Source: Oscillospiraceae bacterium
Lineage (GTDB): Bacteria; Bacillota; Clostridia; Oscillospirales; Oscillospiraceae
DNA: 5,360 nucleotides
NCBI GenBank assembly: GCA_016296235.1
Contig: JAEDJR010000132.1
Coordinates: 1 to 5,360, forward strand
Reading direction: 5' to 3'
Below, one piece after another: positions 1 to 5,360 of the stretch. Position 1 is the stretch's first letter. Every line of letters begins with the position of its first letter. A program made the translations under genes and the position numbers. Under the pieces are notes generated by a model that made no database searches, was not told where the DNA came from, and saw nothing but the letters and a program-made list of their open reading frames with translations.

Positions 1-1854
1 ATGGCCTACGCCGCCTCCCGCTACACCGAGGCCAAGCTGGATCCCATCTGCCAGGAGCTGTTCCGGGACATCGACTCCGACACCGTGGACTTTGTGGACA
101 ACTACGACTCCACCATGCAGGAGCCGACCCTGCTGCCCACCACCTTCCCCAACGTGCTGGTCAGCAACAACACCGGCATCGCCGTGGGCATGGCCAGCAA
201 CATCTGCGGCTTCAACCTGCGGGAGGTCTGCCAGACGGCCATCGCCCGGATCAAGGACCCCACCTGCAGTCTGCTGGACACCCTGCCGGCGCCGGATTTC
301 CCCACCGGCGGCGAAATTCTCTACGACCCCCTCCAGATGGCGGAGATCTACCGCACCGGCCGCGGCTCCTTCCAGATCCGGGCCAAATGGCGCTACGTCA
401 AGGAGGGCAACCTCATCGAAATCTACGAGATTCCCTACACCACCTCCACCGAGGCCATCATCGACAAGGTGGCCGACCTGATGAAGGCGGGAAAAATCCG
501 GGAAATCTCCGATATGCGCGACGAGACCGACCTCTCCGGCCTGAAGCTGACCATCGACCTGAAGCGGGGCGTGGATCCGGACAAGCTCATGGCCCGGCTG
601 ATGAAATCCACGCCGCTGATGGACTCCTTCCCCTGCAACTTCAACATCCTCATCGCCGGGATGCCCAAGGTTCTGGGCGTGGGCGAGATTCTGGAGGAGT
701 GGACGGCCTGGCGCAGCCAGTGCGTCAAGCGCCGGGTGTTCTTCCAGCTGCAGCGGAAAAAGGAGCGGCTGCACCTGCTCAAGGGCCTGAGCAAAATCCT
801 CCTGGATATCGACAAGGCCATCCGCATCATCCGGGAGACGGAATCCGACGCCGAGGTGGTGCCCAACCTGATGATCGGCTTCGGCATCGACCAGGTGCAG
901 GCGGAGTTCGTGGCGGAGATCAAGCTGCGCAATATCAACAAGGAATACATCCTCAAGCGCCTGCAGGACACGGAAAACCTGGAGAAGGAGATCACCGAGC
1001 TGACGGACATTCTGGGGTCTGAGAAGAAGATCCGCCAGATCATCGTCCAGGAGCTGAAAACCGTGGCCGACAAGTACGGCAGGGACCGGAAAACCACCCT
1101 GGTCTTTGAGCACCAGCTGGCGGCGGAGGCGGAGCCGGAGGACGAGACGCCGGATTACCCCGTGACGGTCTTTGTGACCCGGGACGGCTATTTCAAGAAG
1201 ATCACCCCCCAGAGCCTGCGGATGTCCGGCGAACAGAAGCTCAAGGAGGGCGACCGCCTGGTCATGACCCGGGAGACCACCAACCGGGCCGAGCTGCTGG
1301 TGTTCACCGACAAGGCCCAGGTCTATAAGACCCGCTGCTCGGAGTTCGACGACAGCAAGGCGTCGGTGCTGGGGGACTTCCTGCCGGCCAGGCTGGGCAT
1401 GGACGAGGGCGAAAACGTCCTGGCCGTGTGCCTGCCGGGGGACTACAAGGGCTATCTGCTGTTTGTCTTTGAAAACGGCAAGGTGGCCAAGGTGGATCTC
1501 AGCGCCTATGAGACCAAATCCAACCGCCGCAAGCTCACCGGCGCCTATTCCGACAAGTCCCCGGTCAAGGCCCTGTTCTGCCTGACGGCCCCGGACCGGC
1601 AGGCGGCGCTCTATGCCTCCGACGGCCGCTGCCTGATCTTCTCCGCATCGCAGCTCCAATCCAAAACCACCCGGGCCACCATCGGCGTGGCCGTCATGAC
1701 CCTGAAAAAGAACAAGATCGTGGAGCGGGCCGTCCTCCTGGAGGACAGCGCCATCCAAAATCCCGCCCGCTACCGGGCCAAAACCCTCCCCGCCGCCGGC
1801 GCCCTGCTGCGGGAGGAGGACACAGGAGAAACGCAGATCCAGATGAATCTTTGA
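1..1854 (+). CDS. Type IIA DNA topoisomerase subunit A (topoisomerase IV ParC-like / GyrA-like), 5'-truncated by the window edge
   Basis: This is the DNA-breaking and rejoining subunit of a type IIA topoisomerase; it works as A2B2 with an ATPase B subunit, whose gene is not in the window. The fragment starts within the winged-helix domain: residues 5-10 (AASRYT) match the active-site block, with Y8 as the likely catalytic tyrosine (E. coli GyrA Y122). Next come the DNFD/EP-type block (33-43) and GIAVGMASNI (59-68, equivalent to GIAVGMATNI), then the tower region. A long helical coiled-coil gate spans about 245-365, with the AEIKLRNIN segment at 305-313. A C-terminal beta-pinwheel-like domain runs from about 387 to 590, beginning near DGYFKKI (395-401). 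No canonical GyrA box (QRRGGKG) is present; KSNRRKLTGAY (506-516) is at best a degenerate version. With about 115 residues missing, full length would be near 730, shorter than typical gyrase A, so ParC-like is favoured. ParC versus GyrA is not settled. The ATG at position 1 is an internal Met. Confidence 0.93.
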   Translation: MAYAASRYTEAKLDPICQELFRDIDSDTVDFVDNYDSTMQEPTLLPTTFPNVLVSNNTGIAVGMASNICGFNLREVCQTAIARIKDPTCSLLDTLPAPDFPTGGEILYDPLQMAEIYRTGRGSFQIRAKWRYVKEGNLIEIYEIPYTTSTEAIIDKVADLMKAGKIREISDMRDETDLSGLKLTIDLKRGVDPDKLMARLMKSTPLMDSFPCNFNILIAGMPKVLGVGEILEEWTAWRSQCVKRRVFFQLQRKKERLHLLKGLSKILLDIDKAIRIIRETESDAEVVPNLMIGFGIDQVQAEFVAEIKLRNINKEYILKRLQDTENLEKEITELTDILGSEKKIRQIIVQELKTVADKYGRDRKTTLVFEHQLAAEAEPEDETPDYPVTVFVTRDGYFKKITPQSLRMSGEQKLKEGDRLVMTRETTNRAELLVFTDKAQVYKTRCSEFDDSKASVLGDFLPARLGMDEGENVLAVCLPGDYKGYLLFVFENGKVAKVDLSAYETKSNRRKLTGAYSDKSPVKALFCLTAPDRQAALYASDGRCLIFSASQLQSKTTRATIGVAVMTLKKNKIVERAVLLEDSAIQNPARYRAKTLPAAGALLREEDTGETQIQMNL

Positions 1855-1856
1855 GC

Positions 1857-1862
1857 AGGAGG
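1857..1862 (+). promoter_or_regulatory. Ribosome binding site of the YitT-family gene
   Basis: AGGAGG lies 5 bases before the ATG at 1868, just after the TGA of the topoisomerase gene. It is a near-perfect Shine-Dalgarno sequence and fixes the start codon. The 13-base gap between the genes leaves no room for a separate promoter, which suggests co-transcription. Confidence 0.85.
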
Positions 1863-1867
1863 CCGTT

Positions 1868-2737
1868 ATGAACTGGAAGCTGGTACTTCGGAGCATGAAA
1901 AATCTGGCGCTGATGGCTGTGGGATGCAGCATCTTCGGCCTGGGCTTCAACCTGTTTCTGCAGCCCAACCATATCAACGTCGGCGGCGTGTCCGGTATCG
2001 GACAGCTGCTGCTCCATGTGACCGGCTTCGGCAGCGTGGCCATGTGGGCGGTCATGATTAACGTGCCGCTGTTCCTCATCAGTATCAGGGGCGTGGGCCG
2101 GGAGTTTTTCCTGGGCTCCCTGCTGGGCATGGCCATGTCCAACCTGGCGGTGCAGCTGTTCTCCAACGTCACCGCGCCGCAGATCGACCCCCTGCTGGCC
2201 GCCCTGTACGGCGGACTCCTGTGCGGCGCCGGCCTGGGCCTGGTGTTTCTCACCGGCGCCTCCACCGGCGGCGTGGACATCGTGGGACGGCTCCTGCGGC
2301 CTACCTTCCCCAATCTCCCCATCGGGCGCATCATCATGTGCATCGATATCGTCACCGTGACCCTGGCAGGCCTGGCGTTCCGGGATATCAACACCACCCT
2401 CTACAGCGCCGTGACGCTCTATGTTACCGAAATCGCCCTCGACGGCGTGGTCTATGGCCTGGACTACTCCACCGTGGCCCTGATTATCTCGGATTCCTAC
2501 GAGGCCATCAGCCGGGCCATCGGAGAGAAGCTGGAGCGGGGCGTCACCATCCTGGACGGCCACGGCTACTACTCCGGCCAGGAGAAGAAGGTGCTCCTCA
2601 GCGCCATCAAAAAGCGCCAGGCCGCCGAGCTCAAGCGGCTGGTCATGGACATCGATCCCAACGCCTTCATCATCCTGCAGGAATCCCACCAGGTTCTGGG
2701 CGAGGGCTTCAAGCGCTACAGCAAAAACGACCTTTGA
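1868..2737 (+). CDS. YitT-family membrane protein (DUF161 + DUF2179)
   Basis: This 289-residue protein matches the YitT family of Firmicutes in length and layout: an N-terminal multi-pass membrane half and a soluble C-terminal DUF2179 domain. Hydrophobic segments are visible at about 12-31, 56-73, 79-98, 107-129, 152-171 and possibly 175-192. The glycine-rich INVGGVSGIG (36-45) and GASTGGVDIVGRLL (130-143) are the characteristic family blocks. The C-terminal domain, about 203-285, contains GVTILDGHGYYSG (225-237) and ends with a VLGEGF block (276-281), as is usual for DUF2179. The biochemical role of the family is unestablished; transport has been proposed from topology only. The gene sits 13 bases after the topoisomerase gene and 32 bases before the lipoprotein gene. 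The start is set by AGGAGG 5 bases upstream. Nothing looks truncated or broken. Family assignment is firm; function is unknown. Confidence 0.93.
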   Translation: MNWKLVLRSMKNLALMAVGCSIFGLGFNLFLQPNHINVGGVSGIGQLLLHVTGFGSVAMWAVMINVPLFLISIRGVGREFFLGSLLGMAMSNLAVQLFSNVTAPQIDPLLAALYGGLLCGAGLGLVFLTGASTGGVDIVGRLLRPTFPNLPIGRIIMCIDIVTVTLAGLAFRDINTTLYSAVTLYVTEIALDGVVYGLDYSTVALIISDSYEAISRAIGEKLERGVTILDGHGYYSGQEKKVLLSAIKKRQAAELKRLVMDIDPNAFIILQESHQVLGEGFKRYSKNDL

Positions 2738-2757
2738 TACGGCACAACGATCAATCC

Positions 2758-2765
2758 GGAGGTGA
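2758..2765 (+). promoter_or_regulatory. Ribosome binding site of the lipoprotein gene
   Basis: GGAGGTGA is complementary to the 16S rRNA 3' end over eight bases and lies 4 bases before the ATG at 2770. It decides the start: the reading frame stays open far upstream (to at least 2221, overlapping the YitT gene), but only the 2770 start has a ribosome site and yields a lipoprotein signal peptide. Confidence 0.88.
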
Positions 2766-2769
2766 CCCC

Positions 2770-3927
2770 ATGCGATTTCTGGCACTGCTTCTGCTGCTGT
2801 GCACCCTGACCTCCTGCGCCATGGCGCCGTCCAGCTATCTCTCCGTCCAGCCCCACGCCGGCTCCGGCGGACAGGCGGAACCGGCGGACGCCGTGGCTGT
2901 CCAGGATTACGACGGCCTGAAACGGGCCATCCTGGGCTTTGTGGAAACCGGCCGGACCGAGGGCGCCATCCGTGCCGCCAACTACAGCGGCAATGTGGAG
3001 GAAGACCTGATTCAGGCCGCCTATGAGGTGTCCAAGCAGGATCCCCTGGGGGCCTACGCCGTGGACTACATGACCCACGACTGCACCCTGATCGTCAATT
3101 ACTATGAAATTCGCGTCCGCATCACCTTCCGCCGGTCCCTGCGGGAGATTCAGGCCATCGAGACGATTCCCACCCAGACGCAGCTGCGCAGCCGGCTGGA
3201 GGAGGCCGTGGACCGGCTGGAGGACCGGGTGGTGCTGCGGCTGCCCAGCTACCGGGATCCGGATATCCCGGCCATGGTGGCGGATTACTGCGCCGCCAAC
3301 CCCGAGACCGTTATGGAGACGCCCAAGGTGACCGTGTCGGCGTATCCGGACAGCGGCTCCGTGCGGATCGTGGAGGTGGATCTGGCCTATACCCAGACGC
3401 CCCAGAGCCTGCGCTCCATGCAGAAGGCGGTGCAGGAGAGCCTGGACGCGGCGGCGGAGTATATCCGCTACCGCCGGTCGGACCGGGACAAGGTGGGGCT
3501 TCTGCTGACCTACCTGACCGAACGGTTTTCCTATGAGGCGGAAGAAACCGCCACCCCCCTGTATGCGGCGCTCTGCGGCGGCGTGGCCGATCCCCGGGGC
3601 CTGACCCAGGCCTGGCAGCTGATCTGCGACCTGGCCGGTGTGGAGTGCTATACGGTGGAGGGCCTGCGCAGCGGCCAGCCCTACACCTGGAATATCGTCA
3701 GCCTGGACGGAGTCTACCGCCATCTGGATCTGGCCCGCAGCGTGCTGGACGAGAGCCAGCCGGCCCTCCGGACGGACCGTGAGATGGAAGAATACTATTG
3801 GAACATGGAAGAATACCCCGCCTGTGAGCCTCTGCCGGATGCGCCGGAGGAGCCGCAGGAGGAACCGCCTGCGGAGGAGGAACCTGCGCCCCCGGAGGAA
3901 GAGGAGGCGGAGCAGGGAAACGCCTGA
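2770..3927 (+). CDS. Lipoprotein with a degenerate (probably inactive) transglutaminase-like domain
   Basis: This 385-residue protein starts with a short lipoprotein signal peptide: Arg at 2, hydrophobic 3-13, and lipobox LTSC at 13-16, so C16 should be lipidated and the protein held on the outer membrane face. Residues about 45-235 form a region I do not recognise, with an YDGLKRAI start (47-54), mixed alpha/beta character and an amphipathic helix near 214-236. Residues about 240-325 align with transglutaminase-like domains: the Y-x-A-L-x-x-G approach (265-271), the helix QAWQLICDLAG (280-290), YTWNIV (305-310) and HLDLA (318-322). The catalytic Cys position is occupied by P275 and the catalytic His by Y305; only D320 of the triad remains. 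C269, six residues upstream, is a less likely substitute. The tail (about 350-385) is Pro/Glu-rich. The gene is followed after 22 bases by a surface glycosidase, suggesting an envelope role, possibly binding peptide or glycan. Family membership is moderately sure and loss of catalysis is inferred by eye alignment. Confidence 0.82.
   Translation: MRFLALLLLLCTLTSCAMAPSSYLSVQPHAGSGGQAEPADAVAVQDYDGLKRAILGFVETGRTEGAIRAANYSGNVEEDLIQAAYEVSKQDPLGAYAVDYMTHDCTLIVNYYEIRVRITFRRSLREIQAIETIPTQTQLRSRLEEAVDRLEDRVVLRLPSYRDPDIPAMVADYCAANPETVMETPKVTVSAYPDSGSVRIVEVDLAYTQTPQSLRSMQKAVQESLDAAAEYIRYRRSDRDKVGLLLTYLTERFSYEAEETATPLYAALCGGVADPRGLTQAWQLICDLAGVECYTVEGLRSGQPYTWNIVSLDGVYRHLDLARSVLDESQPALRTDREMEEYYWNMEEYPACEPLPDAPEEPQEEPPAEEEPAPPEEEEAEQGNA
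3784..3816 (+). repeat. Short in-frame direct repeat (12 bases, twice) encoding MEEY
   Basis: ATGGAAGAATAC occurs at 3784-3795 and again at 3805-3816, 21 bases (seven codons) apart, inside the lipoprotein gene. It encodes two MEEY tetrapeptides at residues 339-342 and 346-349, just before the Pro/Glu-rich tail. It may be chance or a small duplication; no function can be assigned. Confidence 0.6.
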
Positions 3928-3931
3928 CGGA

Positions 3932-3937
3932 GAGGAG
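3932..3937 (+). promoter_or_regulatory. Probable ribosome binding site of the GH3 gene, unusually distant
   Basis: GAGGAG lies 12 bases before the ATG at 3950, longer than the usual 5-9. A weak GGA at 3940-3942 is closer. The stop codon of the lipoprotein gene is only 22 bases before this start, so translation may depend partly on ribosomes finishing the upstream gene. No better in-frame start exists nearby: moving downstream would remove the Lys-flanked start of the membrane anchor. Confidence 0.5.
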
Positions 3938-3949
3938 CTGGAAACGGCG

Positions 3950-5296
3950 ATGAAAGGCTTGAAAATCTTCGGTGCTGTGCTTGTGATTTTGATTTGCGCG
4001 GTTCTGGTGGCCTTTGCGGGCTTTTTCCTGTGGAGCGCGCTGCCCCGGGAGCGGCAGGAGCCGGCGGTGCTGAGTACGGAGCAGCTGTTCCAGGCCCAGG
4101 CCGAGGACGCGGCAGAGACCCTGCCGGAGGAGCAGGAGCCTGCTGCGGAAGAACCGGAACCGGCGCCGGAGGAACCGGCGGAGGAACTCCCGGAGGAGCC
4201 GCCGGAGGAGATCCCGGAGGAGCCGGCGGAGGAGATTCCGGAGGAGGAAAATCCCTACGCCGAACAGGCCAGGGCCTATCTGGAGACCATGACCCCGGAG
4301 GAAAAGCTCTGGCAGCTGTTCCTGGTGACGCCGGAGAGCCTGACGGATACGGGCACGGTCACCCTGGCCGGGGACACCACCAGGGCGGCCCTGGAGGCCC
4401 GTCCCGTGGGCGGCGTGTGCTACTTTGCCCCGAACCTGGTGGACCGGACCCAGACCCAGACTATGCTGTCCGGCATCCAGTCCTACGCCAAAACGCCTTT
4501 GTTCCTGGCGGTGGACGAGGAGGGCGGCCTGGTCTCCCGGGTGGGCGCCAACGAAGCCATGGGCACCACCTATTTTGAAGCCGCCGCCAACTACGGCCAG
4601 CGGGCCGACCTGGCGGAGGTCTACAACGTGGGCAAGACCATGGCCCAGGAGCTGGGCGAGCTGGGCTTCAACCTGGATTTCGCCCCGGTGGCCGATGTGA
4701 TTACCAACCCCAACAACACGGAAATCGGCAGCCGGGCCTACAGCAACGATCCCGAAGTGGCGGCGCCCCTGGTGGCGGCCATGGTGGAGGGCCTGCAGCG
4801 CAGCGGCATGGCCGCCTGCCTGAAGCACTTCCCCGGCCACGGCAGCACGGAGGCCGACTCCCACCAGGGCAAGTCCGTCTCCACCCGCACCCTGGAGCAG
4901 CTGCGGGAGACGGAGTGGGTGCCCTTCCGGGCGGGCATTGAAAAGGGCGTGGCCTTCGTCATGGTGGGCCATCAGACCAACGAGAACCTGTCCGGCCTGC
5001 CCGCCAGCCTGTCGCCGGAGGTCATGGGCTATCTGCGGGAGGAGCTGGGCTTCGACGGCCTGATTATCACGGATTCCCTGCGTATGGGGGCCATCATCGG
5101 CGAGTATACCAGCGCCCAGGCCGCCGTCATGGCCATTTCCGCCGGGGCCGATATGCTGCTGATGCCCAACGACCTGCCCACGGCCTTCCAGGGCCTGCAG
5201 GCCGCCCTGGCCGACGGCACCCTGACCCAGGAACGGATCGACGAGAGCGTCCTGCGGATTTTGGAGACCAAATACCGGTTTGGGATTATGGAATAG
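3950..5296 (+). CDS. Membrane-anchored glycoside hydrolase family 3 (NagZ-type beta-N-acetylhexosaminidase)
   Basis: This 448-residue protein is predicted to remove terminal beta-N-acetylglucosamine from cell-wall muropeptides or other glycans, outside the membrane. K2 and K5 precede one hydrophobic segment (about 6-31), a likely signal anchor with the enzyme outside. Residues 58-100 are a Pro/Glu-rich stalk. The GH3 barrel runs from about 104 to the end: AVDEEGGLVSRV (187-198, equivalent to DQEGGRVQR), LGFNLDFAPVADV in the middle, IGSRAY before KHFPGHG (292-298), then S299-T300 and D303-S304-H305. The Asp-x-His pair D303/H305 matches the catalytic loop dyad of NagZ enzymes, and D375 in IITDSLRMGAI (372-382) matches the nucleophile, so the enzyme should be active. 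S299 replaces the Asp usual after KHFPGHG. There is no second GH3 domain, as in short NagZ proteins. The protein ends soon after the barrel (ILETKYRFGI), which is normal. Glycan specificity is inferred from family motifs. Confidence 0.92.
   Translation: MKGLKIFGAVLVILICAVLVAFAGFFLWSALPRERQEPAVLSTEQLFQAQAEDAAETLPEEQEPAAEEPEPAPEEPAEELPEEPPEEIPEEPAEEIPEEENPYAEQARAYLETMTPEEKLWQLFLVTPESLTDTGTVTLAGDTTRAALEARPVGGVCYFAPNLVDRTQTQTMLSGIQSYAKTPLFLAVDEEGGLVSRVGANEAMGTTYFEAAANYGQRADLAEVYNVGKTMAQELGELGFNLDFAPVADVITNPNNTEIGSRAYSNDPEVAAPLVAAMVEGLQRSGMAACLKHFPGHGSTEADSHQGKSVSTRTLEQLRETEWVPFRAGIEKGVAFVMVGHQTNENLSGLPASLSPEVMGYLREELGFDGLIITDSLRMGAIIGEYTSAQAAVMAISAGADMLLMPNDLPTAFQGLQAALADGTLTQERIDESVLRILETKYRFGIME
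4169..4249 (+). repeat. In-frame 12-base tandem repeats encoding an acidic EE-x-P stalk
   Basis: Within the GH3 gene, GAGGAG/GAGGAA pairs recur every 12 bases, giving degenerate tetrapeptides EEPA, EELP, EEPP, EEIP, EEPA, EEIP, EEEN over residues 74-101. Less regular Pro/Glu sequence extends upstream to about residue 58. The product should be an extended, strongly negative, disordered spacer between the membrane anchor and the catalytic barrel. Such tracts can vary in length by slippage. Confidence 0.85.
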
Positions 5297-5303
5297 GGAA
5301 ACG

Positions 5304-5335
5304 GATTGCCACGGCCCCTGCGGGGCCTCGCAATG
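5304..5335. repeat. Imperfect palindrome, probable dispersed REP/MITE-like intergenic repeat
   Basis: It lies 8 bases after the GH3 stop. The inner perfect stem is GGCCCC (5313-5318) with GGGGCC (5322-5327) around the loop TGC. Outer arms ATTGC (5305-5309) and GCAAT (5330-5334) also pair, separated by a small asymmetric internal loop (CAC against TC). The wording GATTGCCAC...TCGCAATGAC resembles a widespread bacterial intergenic repeat known to me from clostridial and other genomes. It could fold as RNA and protect or end the transcript, but no T-run follows, so it is not called an intrinsic terminator. The rest of 5297-5360 shows no gene. Confidence 0.6.
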
Positions 5336-5360
5336 ACAGGATTCCTGAAACACGGCCAGT

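Noticed and set aside
1..3. ATG at position 1 as a true gene start
   Set aside because: The catalytic tyrosine would be at residue 8, whereas family members have about 115 residues before it. The gene must begin upstream of the window.
387..1022. 211-codon + strand open frame inside the topoisomerase gene
   Set aside because: It is an off-frame shadow with Gly/His/Arg/Pro-rich sequence and no ribosome site or domain.
2221..2769. Upstream extension of the lipoprotein frame into the YitT gene
   Set aside because: The extension is Arg/His/Pro-rich nonsense overlapping a real gene. The 2770 ATG has GGAGGTGA and gives a lipobox signal peptide.
1694..2785. 363-codon open frame on the minus strand opposite the YitT gene
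   Set aside because: The protein is His/Gln/Gly-rich with no domain and lies opposite a confident gene, with no ribosome site consistent with the start.
2716..3723. 335-codon open frame on the minus strand opposite the lipoprotein gene
   Set aside because: Composition is typical of an antisense shadow in GC-rich DNA; no domain seen.
3638..3949. Upstream extension of the GH3 frame into the lipoprotein gene
   Set aside because: The extra 104 residues are Arg/Trp/Pro-rich and overlap coding sequence; the ATG at 3950 gives a proper membrane anchor.
5313..5340. Intrinsic transcription terminator
   Set aside because: The stem is GC-rich but is followed by TCGCAATGACAGG, with no T-run on either strand. 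It fits a dispersed palindromic repeat better.
3698..5353. 551-codon open frame on the minus strand opposite the GH3 gene
   Set aside because: Its translation is Gly/His/Arg/Leu-rich low-complexity sequence with no recognisable domain. It mirrors a well-supported GH3 gene, and its start lies in the palindromic repeat. It is a by-product of high GC.

Overview
The window is a densely packed, GC-rich stretch with every supported gene on the + strand. It suggests a member of the Clostridia, most likely an Oscillospiraceae-type gut bacterium. The reasons are strong AGGAGG/GGAGGTGA ribosome binding sites, strong G/C preference at third codon positions, a YitT-family membrane protein, a ParC-like topoisomerase subunit of clostridial character, and a lipoprotein signal of Gram-positive type. 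This placement rests on protein character only and no search was run.

Layout: (1) 1-1854 is the 3' part of a type IIA DNA topoisomerase A subunit (ParC/GyrA-like). The window opens just before the catalytic tyrosine, so about 115 N-terminal residues are missing. (2) 1868-2737 encodes a YitT-family (DUF161 + DUF2179) integral membrane protein. (3) 2770-3927 encodes a lipoprotein whose C-terminal half resembles a transglutaminase-like fold but has lost the catalytic Cys and His. (4) 3950-5296 encodes a membrane-anchored family 3 glycoside hydrolase of the NagZ (beta-N-acetylhexosaminidase) type, carried on an acidic Pro/Glu-rich stalk with a tetrapeptide repeat. (5) 5297-5360 is non-coding and holds an imperfect palindrome resembling a dispersed REP/MITE-like repeat.

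The gaps between genes are 13, 32 and 22 bases, and no promoter or terminator is visible between them, so the four genes could be read as one transcript. The first two genes are housekeeping or general membrane functions. The last two look like a cell-envelope pair: both are predicted to be tethered to the outer face of the membrane, and both carry a Pro/Glu-rich low-complexity segment. An active muropeptide- or glycan-trimming enzyme next to a catalytically dead transglutaminase-like lipoprotein is the most interesting point here. A functional link between them is inference only. I see no CRISPR array, tRNA, rRNA, integrase or transposase.
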